Assembly: GCA_017463255.1 (NCBI GenBank)
Contig: JAFTPP010000013.1
Coordinates: 146,882-210,881, forward strand
DNA from: Lachnospiraceae bacterium
GTDB lineage: Bacteria > Bacillota > Clostridia > Lachnospirales > Lachnospiraceae
Reading direction: 5' to 3'
DNA: 64,000 bases
The notes under the pieces were generated by a model. It saw nothing but the letters and a program-made list of their open reading frames with translations. It did no database searches and was not told the origin of the DNA. The position numbers and the translations under genes were made by a program. This document shows, in pieces, positions 25,923-33,335 of the stretch (its first letter is position 1; every line of letters starts with the position of its first letter).

Positions 25923-25939
25923 TGGAGGTAACAATATAG
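25784..25939 (+). pseudogene. spoIIID: Truncated spoIIID (N-terminal 50 residues)
   Basis: From ATG 25784 the frame is identical in protein to the intact spoIIID at 32991 through VSKSTVH, then departs (MEVTI and a stop) exactly where the direct repeat ends. It keeps the helix-turn-helix (TVRQTAKEFGVSKSTVH) but lacks the C-terminal ERL..INP and RH.RGG region that SpoIIID needs for full DNA binding. The break at a repeat boundary and the near-identity to the intact copy indicate a recent rearrangement. A 50-residue HTH peptide could still be made, since the ribosome-site region is present. The stretch 25940-26009 has only a hairpin (GAGGCTGG / CCAGCCTC) overlapping the next gene's 3' end. Confidence 0.85.
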
Positions 25940-26009
25940 AACGTTGGAAAGGTAAGGTTGTTTGGGTGGTTGAATAGGTAAAGTTAAGGGCATTTTTTTG
26001 AGGCTGGAA

Positions 26010-26816
26010 TTACCAGCCTCGCATGATTTTAAAGCAGTTATTTAGCAATGTAACATCAGCCTCACCATTATCATGGAAAGCAGTACCCTCCAGTGTAAGT
26101 AAGCCGTTGTAATTGGTAGTTTTCAAAAAGGCGGCAAAACTGTTAAAATCAATGTTCCCCTTTCCGATAGGAAGTGATTTCAGATTTGCCCAGTCCATTG
26201 GAGTGCTGCCGTAATCGCCGATGTGATAGTGACAGATGTGTCCGTTTTTCCATAGCCATTCGTACTCCTTTTGATACAAAAGTTCCAACTGCCCGTGAAA
26301 GGCTGCCATTTTTGTGTCGAATACAAGATGGATATTTGGATACCGTTCTACCAGCTGACACCATCTTGTCATGGGATCTTTTACATTACAGACGATATTT
26401 TCTATCAATAACTCCAAACCATACTGTTCTGCGATTTTGTTGAGCTTTTCATAGCAGGATAGGTTGTTTTCAAAATTGCTGTCTGAAACCATTCCACCCC
26501 ATAAATGCAGAACCAGCTTTTGGGCAGATATTTCTTTGGCTAACCTGCAATCCATTATAAAAAATTCAAAACCTTGTTCCAACTCTTCCGAAGTACCAAG
26601 ACAGCGGCCGATGCTTTTTTCGCAATGTACAACAGGAATATAAAGTTGCAGTCCTTTCAGATAAGAGATTAAGTCATCAATCTCTTTGTACCAGGCTTTA
26701 TACATCATTAACTCAAAGCCGTCACAGGAAAGCTCCTTGCTGTAGGATTCCAAAAGCCTATAGTTTCGTTGATTATGAGGTCCGATGATGCCACCGGTAG
26801 AGCATAATATTTTCAT
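26010..26816 (-). CDS. Sugar phosphate isomerase/epimerase-like TIM-barrel protein
   Basis: A 268-residue AP-endonuclease-2/xylose-isomerase-like barrel. The expected metal ligands are recognisable: Glu in LELLIENIVCN, Asp in HLVFDTKMAAF, His in CHYHIGDYG, and Glu in LLTLEGTAF. The N-terminus MKILCSTGGIIGP replaces the usual leading strand motif. No signal peptide. The substrate is unknown. It lies 6 bases downstream of the methyltransferase gene on the minus strand, so the two form an operon inside the repeat-bounded block. Confidence 0.75.
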   Translation of the reverse strand: MKILCSTGGIIGPHNQRNYRLLESYSKELSCDGFELMMYKAWYKEIDDLISYLKGLQLYIPVVHCEKSIGRCLGTSEELEQGFEFFIMDCRLAKEISAQKLVLHLWGGMVSDSNFENNLSCYEKLNKIAEQYGLELLIENIVCNVKDPMTRWCQLVERYPNIHLVFDTKMAAFHGQLELLYQKEYEWLWKNGHICHYHIGDYGSTPMDWANLKSLPIGKGNIDFNSFAAFLKTTNYNGLLTLEGTAFHDNGEADVTLLNNCFKIMRGW

Positions 26817-26822
26817 GTGTAC

Positions 26823-27932
26823 CTACTTTCTCCCGAAGGTAATTAATTTTCCGCGTAACCAGGTTACGGTGGTCTTTGGATTGTCTTTTAGAAAATCGTT
26901 GATTTCCTGCCCACGTTGATAATAAGCCAATGCTTCGATGCGAGTCATGCCGTGATTCATCAGACGTTCTATGACATCCTGCTCAGGTTCCTTATACCAC
27001 AGTGAGTTAAATTCCATCATGTTGTTTATGTTTTCTTCATAGTCAGCCTGGTCAGGAGAGAAGAACGAAACCTTATCGTTTAATCTCACTTCAATATTTC
27101 TTATTCCTAATTGGTGCATTCGATGAGCACTTCGCATGGCAGCGGCATAGTCTCTGTCTCCATTTTCGTATTCCGCAAGCCAGTGCTTTCTGCTGCCGTT
27201 TCGATTACACAGCTTTTGATAGTTCATGCCTTCTATGTAGATTCCATCCAGTTCAATTTCCCTGTTGATATCCATGCTGACAATTAGACCGTTCTTTTTG
27301 GTGAGTTCCATCATTTTTTTCAATATTGGCTCAGATGTTCCCTGGTGACGGAGTACACCTTGACACATGGTGATATCATATCTTTTTGAGGATTGGTAAC
27401 TTAAAATATCTGCCTGTATAAAGGCGGCTGAGAGCTGTTTTTCCCGGAATAATTTTTCACCATATTGAAGAAGATTTGCGGAAAAGTCCACACCGGTGTA
27501 GGTGCTGCCTTCCGGCAAATACTGCAATAAAGAAAGGCCGATGTAGCCGTAGCCACACCCTAAATCCAAAACATCTACAGGTTCTTTTATTCCCCAGACA
27601 TTCTTAATTAAGAATTCAAAATAGTCCTCATTCCAGCTAATTTTTTGCTGGCGGATTAAATAGGGAAGCTTTTCATTCCAGAATTCATCGGTGTCAGTTT
27701 TTTCTTCCAGATAACCGTCCTCCTGTATTGAAGTCAGGCCAAGTAACTGGTCGGTTGTTACACCGAAATACTCTGAAAGAACCAGTAATGTAGTGAGATC
27801 CGGCATAGTAATGCCGTTTTCCCATTTGCTGATATTCTGGTAAGAAGTTCCCAGTACTTCTGCCAGAGTTTGTTGCGTAATCCCTTTCTTCTTGCGTAAA
27901 TAGGCTAACTGAAGATTAAATTTTTTCTGCAT
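26823..27932 (-). CDS. XRE-type HTH fused to SAM-dependent methyltransferase
   Basis: A 369-residue fusion. Residues about 6-65 are an XRE helix-turn-helix (LAYLRKKKGITQQTLAEVLG, then TSYQNISKWENG). Residues about 115-240 form a class I methyltransferase with motif I VLDLGCGYGYIGLSLL, YTGVDFSANLLQYGE (acidic ribose-binding residue) and FIQADILSY. The C-terminal part is helical with unknown role. The likely substrate is a small molecule; no DNA-methyltransferase DPPY/NPPY motif is seen. The ATG at 27932 follows GGAGGT. Such fusions may autoregulate or sense their substrate, but that is inference. Upstream (27933-28143) no gene is visible, only a weak minus-strand promoter and a hairpin (CTCTCA...TGGGAG, near 28105) followed by T5. 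Confidence 0.78.
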   Translation of the reverse strand: MQKKFNLQLAYLRKKKGITQQTLAEVLGTSYQNISKWENGITMPDLTTLLVLSEYFGVTTDQLLGLTSIQEDGYLEEKTDTDEFWNEKLPYLIRQQKISWNEDYFEFLIKNVWGIKEPVDVLDLGCGYGYIGLSLLQYLPEGSTYTGVDFSANLLQYGEKLFREKQLSAAFIQADILSYQSSKRYDITMCQGVLRHQGTSEPILKKMMELTKKNGLIVSMDINREIELDGIYIEGMNYQKLCNRNGSRKHWLAEYENGDRDYAAAMRSAHRMHQLGIRNIEVRLNDKVSFFSPDQADYEENINNMMEFNSLWYKEPEQDVIERLMNHGMTRIEALAYYQRGQEINDFLKDNPKTTVTWLRGKLITFGRK

Positions 27933-28143
27933 GGTTCTTACCTCCAAACTTATTGTAAACGATTTTTCATGATTTGTCTTTCATAGATTTTGTGAGTGGA
28001 TTCGCTTTTGAAGCGAGAGCAGAAGTGATTTGCGTTCTTAGGTAGAGGGAACGACTGAAAGGCAGGACGGTTTGGGAATTGAATAGGCAGAAAGTAGGTG
28101 CGCTCTCAGGTGGAAATCTGGGAGTGTTTTTATTTAAGAACTC

Positions 28144-28172
28144 TTGAAATTAATGTAGTTTTGGACTATGAT
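28144..28172 (+). promoter_or_regulatory. Promoter of the 28262 gene
   Basis: TTGAAA (28144-28149), 17-base spacer, TATGAT (28167-28172). It leaves a leader of about 80 bases before the ATG at 28262. Confidence 0.65.
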
Positions 28173-28261
28173 AAAAACGCATAGCCACATATTCTGAAGG
28201 GTATACCTTTGTTAGCATGTCAGGCTGCTTTTTGCAGCACTTATTAACGGAGGTTGTAAAT

Positions 28262-29404
28262 ATGAAAACTGAAAAACAGAAAGTAACTATTGAATTGTTA
28301 GAAATAATGATTCAAGAAACAGACAAAGGACCATCTGGCTTCTGGACGGATGATTATGAAGGGTGTGGTAATCCGAATATTTTTCCTGAATTTGAGGAAG
28401 GGTTAAAGCGAGGAAAATTAGTCCAAAAAGAGCATTATTTATGCCCGTGGAATACCGCCATTATGTTTGGAGAAGGACATGGTAATATCCATACTGGTTG
28501 TTATCATAGTTGTTCTATTGATAAAGCTAAGTATCTTTCATCTTCTATGTTAAAAGACGTTCTCCTGCGTTTCAAATCAAGACTAGTCAAGGGCGAATAT
28601 GATTGTACAGATAATTTGAGGCAACTACTGACCGTAAACGAAATTGATTATATTGAAAGGCAAATAAAAATCCAACAGCAAATAGAAGATAAAAAACGTC
28701 AAGAACAGAGGGAAACTCGATATAAAAAAGCCTCGGCATTGATTCAAAAATATCCGGAATATGCAGAGTTGTTTGGCACGTATTATGGTGAAAAAATAAT
28801 AGTCCAAACTTATGACGGAAATATTGATTTTGATCCTCTGGGATATTTAGATATCGTAGGAGCTAATAGATTCACCTATGATGAGTATATTGATGTTCAA
28901 ATACGTTCTTTTCACAAAACAAGAGGATGGTTTGCAATTTGTTATTATAACATACCCCTTTCCTTCAAAGGTAAAATAGAAAGAAAAACCAAAGATAATA
29001 TATGCTTCAAACGAATTATGGTGGATGGGATGTATTCGGATGGCATTTGTTTTGAAGGCAAGGAAGAACACGTGTGGATGAGTATCACAGGATTTGAGGA
29101 ATATGATATAGGTGATGCAGTATCTTTTTTTGCAGAAGTATATCGTTATGTAAAAACAAGCAATGGAAAACAAATTGATTATTCACTAAGGAATCCTCAG
29201 AGTATACAAAAGATCGACGCATATACATTACCAACAGATGAAGACTTGAAAAAACAAGCTGTCAATGAAATTATATGTGAAACATGCTACCTGAGCGAAC
29301 ATTGTAATAGGGGAGTTTGTCTGTTTTCTAAAGAAACTAAGAAAAATATACAAAATCAAATGTATGATTCTTTAAAAGATGCGAACGAGAACACGATGTG
29401 CTAA
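28262..29404 (+). CDS. Unrecognised cytoplasmic protein with C-terminal cysteine cluster
   Basis: A 380-residue protein that I do not recognise. No signal peptide or membrane segment is visible. The N-terminal 110 residues include FWTDDYEGCGNPNIFPEFEE and CYHSCSIDKAKYLSS. A Gln/Arg/Lys-rich helix (about 140-170) follows, then a beta-rich domain (about 185-330) containing two phenylalanine-rich strands, and at about 352-370 a cluster CETCYLSEHCNRGVC (C-x2-C-x5-C-x4-C) that could bind zinc or an iron-sulfur centre. The ATG follows CGGAGG. Its stop is immediately followed by AAGGAGG for the lipoprotein gene, so the two form an operon within the repeat-bounded block. Confidence 0.65.
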   Translation: MKTEKQKVTIELLEIMIQETDKGPSGFWTDDYEGCGNPNIFPEFEEGLKRGKLVQKEHYLCPWNTAIMFGEGHGNIHTGCYHSCSIDKAKYLSSSMLKDVLLRFKSRLVKGEYDCTDNLRQLLTVNEIDYIERQIKIQQQIEDKKRQEQRETRYKKASALIQKYPEYAELFGTYYGEKIIVQTYDGNIDFDPLGYLDIVGANRFTYDEYIDVQIRSFHKTRGWFAICYYNIPLSFKGKIERKTKDNICFKRIMVDGMYSDGICFEGKEEHVWMSITGFEEYDIGDAVSFFAEVYRYVKTSNGKQIDYSLRNPQSIQKIDAYTLPTDEDLKKQAVNEIICETCYLSEHCNRGVCLFSKETKKNIQNQMYDSLKDANENTMC

Positions 29405-29420
29405 GGAGGTGGAACTGCGA

Positions 29421-30224
29421 ATGAGAAAATACTTACTTATTGTTCTTCTTGTGATGGTGTTATCTTTGTGTGGTTGTTCAGTACTGTTGGATGATTCGTT
29501 AAATGATAACATTGAAACCTTAAAAGGTTGGTCGTTTCAATATAATTCTGGAACCAATGATTATAGTTTGTTTTTTGGTTTACTGAATGAAAAATATAAT
29601 TCTATCTCTGCGGAAGTGGATGTGGATATCAGAATTGTTAATGACAAAGACGAAGAAGTCTATTCTGCTACGAAAAAGGTCTCCCAAAAAGATTTTGGGT
29701 ATTATGAAAGTCAAGTGGCGGGGGAGCAATATTTGGCGAATGTTCGCATTTCGGCCGATGATATAATGAAAGGAAAATCAAATAGCGGAACTGTTTATTT
29801 AACAGTATACAAGGATGATACGGTGTACTTTGACGAAGTTAATTGTAGTGCTTTATATTGCCTTCCAGTTGCGGATGTGCAATTAAAAACGCCAAGTGTA
29901 CCGGTCGAGTTAAAAGTAAATGGTTATGATGGGAGTATGGAATCGATAATAAAAGTTACCGAGATTCAATATGTCTACGAAAAGGATTATTTCCCTCAGA
30001 TTAAAATAACAATTCTGGGTGAAAAGACATATGGAAAGAGTAACTCGAGTTATGATATCATTAGTTATAAGTTATATGATAGTGATGGATATTTGGTTGA
30101 TGCTAGTAATATATACCTGAGTTCGCTTGATTCTGGAGATAAATTTAAAGATGATTCAATCATTATTTTGGATGTTGTGCCAGGAGAAACATATGTACTT
30201 GAACTATTAGAATACAGTTGGTAG
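29421..30224 (+). CDS. Lipoprotein of unknown function
   Basis: A 267-residue exported protein with a type II signal peptide (residues 1-18, lipobox LCGC). The mature part is beta-rich, in two probable Ig-like halves: one starting LKGWSFQYNSGTNDY and a second starting VPVELKVNGYDGS. Segments such as IRIVNDKDEEVYSATKKV resemble FxLYD or DUF-type beta-sandwich lipoproteins, but I cannot name the family. AAGGAGG precedes the ATG at 29421. Terminator at 30263. Confidence 0.7.
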   Translation: MRKYLLIVLLVMVLSLCGCSVLLDDSLNDNIETLKGWSFQYNSGTNDYSLFFGLLNEKYNSISAEVDVDIRIVNDKDEEVYSATKKVSQKDFGYYESQVAGEQYLANVRISADDIMKGKSNSGTVYLTVYKDDTVYFDEVNCSALYCLPVADVQLKTPSVPVELKVNGYDGSMESIIKVTEIQYVYEKDYFPQIKITILGEKTYGKSNSSYDIISYKLYDSDGYLVDASNIYLSSLDSGDKFKDDSIIILDVVPGETYVLELLEYSW

Positions 30225-30262
30225 TTGGAAAGCAAAATAGCGATTTGTGAAATTATACATAT

Positions 30263-30302
30263 ACCAGTGGAATTGCAGAAATGTGGTTCCACTGGTGTTT
30301 TT
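30263..30302 (+). terminator. Terminator after lipoprotein gene
   Basis: ACCAGTGGAA (30263-30272) pairs perfectly with TTCCACTGGT (30287-30296), a 14-base loop, then G and T5. Confidence 0.8.
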
Positions 30303-30494
30303 CATGGTTAGGAACGAAAATACTTTTTGATTGCAATTTGGGTGTATACCCTAACGCAAACGACATAGGAGTTTGGCAGAACAGACTACTCTGTTCATGC
30401 AACCTGTTGCGTATCCTGCTCCTTTCGCCAAATATTGGTGGAGGATATTTTGTGGCGTTGTCATGGGTTCAGATGTGAACCTTAAGAATAATAA

Positions 30495-30758
30495 TTGAAT
30501 AAGTTTACTGTAGATAGCAGCTGTGCTAGCCACAGAATCGATTGGGATTTTTATCTAGAAGCATCCCGAAAGCTTGAAGTGGTAGAGGAGAAGATTGCGC
30601 GTATGAAGAAAGGAATATATTCGTATCTTAAGGTTTGCTGGAAAGATCATAGAGAGGCTCGTTTGAAGGAGAAACGTATCAAGAAAGAGGCGAAAGAACG
30701 ACAAAAACGATACAAAGAGCTTGAAAGAAAATGGGAAGAAGATAGAAAACTGAAGTGA
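30495..30758 (+). other. Possible small basic coiled-coil protein or gene remnant
   Basis: The 690-base stretch between the lipoprotein gene and rloA holds no convincing gene. This open frame of 87 codons begins with TTG and lacks a ribosome site; an internal ATG at 30603 would give 51 residues. The product is highly charged and helical (KDHREARLKEKRIKKEAKER onward). It may be the 3' end of a decayed gene. The remainder of 30303-30857 shows nothing I can name. Confidence 0.3.
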
Positions 30759-30857
30759 TGATGAAGAGAGAGCAAGGTAAAGATGCCTTGCTTTTTCTAT
30801 TTTATACAGATTTTAATAACAAAATACATATAAATGAGAAAAAGTCACAATTGAATG

Positions 30858-30885
30858 TTGATTTTTATTAAAAATAGCATATAAT
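30858..30885 (+). promoter_or_regulatory. Promoter of the rloA-rloB operon
   Basis: TTGATT (30858-30863), 16-base spacer, TATAAT (30880-30885), 31 bases before the rloA ATG. Confidence 0.6.
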
Positions 30886-30916
30886 AGAGAGTAGAAAATA
30901 AGGTGAGGTAGCAATT

Positions 30917-32272
30917 ATGTTAATACAATTCAATTTTAAAAATTTCAAATCATTTAGAGAAGAAGCTACATTAGATTTATCTGCAGCTAAGATGACAGAG
31001 TTTTCTGACAGAGTTGTGACTATTGGTAGTGAGAAGATATTGCCGGTTGCTGCCATTTATGGTGCAAACGCAAGTGGAAAGTCTAATATATATAATGCTT
31101 TTGAATATATGTCAGATTATGTTGCTGAATCGTTCAGATATGGTGGGGAAGAAGAAAAGTTTGAACAGTTCAGACCGACACCATTCCTCTTTGATTCTAC
31201 ATCTGCGGATGCGGAGTCTAGTTTTGAAGTGTATTTTACATTGCCGGGAGATAAGGCGGAAAAGACATATAATTATGGTTTCTGCATCAATAAGGAAGGT
31301 GTAACCGAAGAGTGGCTAAATGTGAAAGCAAAGACGGCTCGAAAGTATAATACTGTATTTTATCGTGGAATATCTGATGAAGAGTTGGATTTGTCTGGAT
31401 TCCCTAAGAGTAGCAGGGATAATATTCAGGTTGCGTTGGAAAAGCAGGTTCTTATTATTTCCTTGGGTGCGAAGCTAAAGATTGGTAAGTGCAAGGATAT
31501 TAGAGATTGGTTCTTGGCAAATGAGTTTGCTGACTTTGCGGATCCTGTTACAAACTTCTTCTTGTCTCGTAGATTGCCAAAGGGATTTGTAGAGGATAAG
31601 AATGTTCAACAAAAGGTTGTGGAATATTTTGCATCTTTTGATGAGCATATCAGAGAATTTAGAGTAGAAAAGGTTCCGGGTGATGGAGACTCCAACGGAC
31701 ACAAATCGTCCGCGGATGAAAGTTTCAAAATCAACGCTCTTCACAAGAAGATAGATTCTGATGAAATGGCAGAGATTCCTTTGAGTTTAGAGTCGGCAGG
31801 AACATTGAAGATGTTTGCTTTATATCCGGAATTACAAGAAGTATTGGAAAAGGGAAGTGTATTCTTCATTGATGAATTAAATGCACGTTTGCATCCTTTA
31901 CTTGTAAGAAACTTCTTGCTTACATTCTTGAATCCGGAAATTAACAAGAATCATGCACAGCTTATTTTTACAACACATGATACATGGCAGTTGTCAAATC
32001 AGTTATTGCGTCGTGACGAAATATGGTTTGTACAAAAGGATGAAAGAGGAGTTTCTTCGCTCTATTCATTGGCAGATTTTGTAGATGAAGCGGGTGTCCG
32101 CATACGTAAAGATGAAAACTATGAGAAGAATTATATGGTAGGGAAGTATGGTGCGATTCCTGAATTAAGACAAATAGATGTATTGCAAGAAAACAGGAAG
32201 AAACGTTTACAGGCATACGCATCGCTCTTGAGAGAAGGAGAATTGAATGGCCAAAAAGGACAGAACAGGTAA
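30917..32272 (+). CDS. rloA: RloA/AbiLi-like AAA ATPase (AAA15/OLD-type), anti-phage defence
   Basis: A 451-residue ABC/SMC-like ATPase of the AAA15 type. The N-terminus (LIQFNFKNFKSFREEATLDL) is the typical first strand. The Walker A is GANASGKS at residues 49-56, a signature-like LESAGTLKMFALYPEL precedes the Walker B VFFIDELNARLHPLL, and the switch His lies in LIFTTHDTWQLS. It overlaps rloB by 26 bases. In RloAB/AbiL systems the ATPase is thought to sense infection and control the Toprim partner. Cytoplasmic. The system lies inside the repeat-bounded block. Confidence 0.88.
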   Translation: MLIQFNFKNFKSFREEATLDLSAAKMTEFSDRVVTIGSEKILPVAAIYGANASGKSNIYNAFEYMSDYVAESFRYGGEEEKFEQFRPTPFLFDSTSADAESSFEVYFTLPGDKAEKTYNYGFCINKEGVTEEWLNVKAKTARKYNTVFYRGISDEELDLSGFPKSSRDNIQVALEKQVLIISLGAKLKIGKCKDIRDWFLANEFADFADPVTNFFLSRRLPKGFVEDKNVQQKVVEYFASFDEHIREFRVEKVPGDGDSNGHKSSADESFKINALHKKIDSDEMAEIPLSLESAGTLKMFALYPELQEVLEKGSVFFIDELNARLHPLLVRNFLLTFLNPEINKNHAQLIFTTHDTWQLSNQLLRRDEIWFVQKDERGVSSLYSLADFVDEAGVRIRKDENYEKNYMVGKYGAIPELRQIDVLQENRKKRLQAYASLLREGELNGQKGQNR

Positions 32273-32891
32273 TAGAAAATCACGAGAACAGAAGAAACAA
32301 TTTAAAGTTCCAGAATTAGGGTACTATTTAATTGTCACGGATACAGAAGCTACAGAGCGTTGTTTCTTTAACGGGCTTCATCAAACATTGCCTGAGGAGG
32401 TTAGAAATAAACTTGTTATCAAGGTTGTTGAAACAAAGACTCGAGCTATGATTGATAAATGTCAGGAGCTTACAGCGTATGAAGCACAGTATCGTATTCC
32501 ATGGATAGTATTTGATAGAGATCAGGTGCAGGGATTTGATGATATTGTTGCTGAGGCAAGGCTTAAAGATATAGAAGTAGGTTGGTCTAATCCTTGTTTT
32601 GAAATCTGGATGTATGCTTACTTCGGTGCCATGCCGGCGGTGCAAGATTCGTGGACATGTTGTTCTGAGTTTGGACGAGTATATGAAAGTAAAACCGGAC
32701 AGAAATATTCCAAAGCGGATGAAAAACTGTATGGAAAGCTTTGCATGATAGGTGATGAGGAAAAGGCAATACAGATAGCGCAACAGAAGTTGGAGCAGTG
32801 CGAAAGAGAAGGGAAAATGAAACCATCGGAGATGTGTCCGTGTACAACAGTACATAAGTTGGTTGGTGAAATTAGAGGAAAGATGAAATGA
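32247..32891 (+). CDS. rloB: RloB/AbiLii-like Toprim-fold effector
   Basis: A 214-residue protein matching RloB. A basic N-terminus (KKDRTGNRKSREQKKQFKV) precedes YYLIVTDTEATERCFF, where most family members have an E-G-x-x-T-E motif. IVFDRDQV is the D-x-D Toprim motif, and SNPCFEIWMYAYF is the RloB hallmark. Toprim RloB/AbiLii proteins are believed to be the nuclease effector. The basic N-terminus is family-typical. The start is supported by GAAGGAG inside rloA. The stop is followed 32 bases later by the right copy of the direct repeat. Confidence 0.88.
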   Translation: MAKKDRTGNRKSREQKKQFKVPELGYYLIVTDTEATERCFFNGLHQTLPEEVRNKLVIKVVETKTRAMIDKCQELTAYEAQYRIPWIVFDRDQVQGFDDIVAEARLKDIEVGWSNPCFEIWMYAYFGAMPAVQDSWTCCSEFGRVYESKTGQKYSKADEKLYGKLCMIGDEEKAIQIAQQKLEQCEREGKMKPSEMCPCTTVHKLVGEIRGKMK

Positions 32892-32923
32892 AAAACCAAT
32901 AGGTCTATCGCATGAGTAATCAG

Positions 32924-33129
32924 GCAGTAATCGTAGTCATACGATTGCTGCTTTTTTCATAGGATGTATAAACAAGTTATCAGAGGCACTATGGTGAATG
33001 GTTACAATCTGTACAAAAGAGTTCAAATCGAAGAGCGGGCTATGGAAATTGCAAATTATATCATTGAAAATAAAGCAACAGTCAGACAGACCGCAAAGGA
33101 ATTCGGAGTTAGTAAGAGTACGGTACATA
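32924..33129. repeat. Right copy of 206-bp direct repeat
   Basis: The partner of 25717-25922 (204/206 identical). The terminator (GCAGTAATCGTA / TACGATTGCTGC plus T6) ends the rloAB transcript, and the rest is the 5' part of the intact spoIIID. Only about 38 bases separate the T-run from the spoIIID ATG, so the promoter must overlap the terminator or transcription must read through. CATACGAT (32938-32945) resembles a sigma-E -10, but no matching -35 is seen. Confidence 0.93.
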
Positions 33130-33266
33130 AAGACATCACAGAAAGACTCGAACACATCAACCCTTCTCTTGCGGCCGAAACCCGTAAGGTGTTAGATGTG
33201 AATAAAAGCGAGAGGCACTGGCGTGGGGGCTTGGCAACTCGTGCAAAATACCTAAATAAAGCTTGA
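32991..33266 (+). CDS. spoIIID: Stage III sporulation transcriptional regulator SpoIIID
   Basis: A 91-residue DNA-binding protein active in the mother cell during sporulation. IEERAMEIANYIIENKATVR leads into the helix-turn-helix TAKEFGVSKSTVHKDITERL, then INPSLAAETRKVLDVNKSER and HWRGGLATRAKYL, which match SpoIIID to its end. I chose the ATG at 32991 (AGAGG 4 bases upstream), which gives a family-like length; an ATG at 32964 adds nine unlikely residues. The first 46 codons are shared with the truncated copy at 25784. The adjacent GT-C gene starts 70 bases on. Confidence 0.92.
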   Translation: MVNGYNLYKRVQIEERAMEIANYIIENKATVRQTAKEFGVSKSTVHKDITERLEHINPSLAAETRKVLDVNKSERHWRGGLATRAKYLNKA

Positions 33267-33301
33267 AAATAGCCTTTTTTTTGTGTATTATATATTGGGG
33301 T

Positions 33302-33307
33302 TATAAT
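33302..33307 (+). promoter_or_regulatory. Candidate -10 for the second glycosyltransferase gene
   Basis: TATAAT at 33302-33307 with TTGTGT at 33281-33286 (15-base spacer), 29 bases before the ATG. Confidence 0.4.
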
Positions 33308-33335
33308 ACGAGAGGGTTTTTTAAAGGTTACACTT

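Noticed and set aside
30281..30478. 65-codon open frame after the lipoprotein terminator
   Set aside because: It begins in the terminator hairpin and has no domain or ribosome site.
32328..32855. Antisense frame of 175 codons in rloB
   Set aside because: It is opposite a well recognised gene and low-complexity in character.
25717..33129. Excision needed to rebuild spoIIID, as with the skin element
   Set aside because: The right copy is already a full spoIIID frame, so excision is not required for the protein; only promoter arrangement would change.
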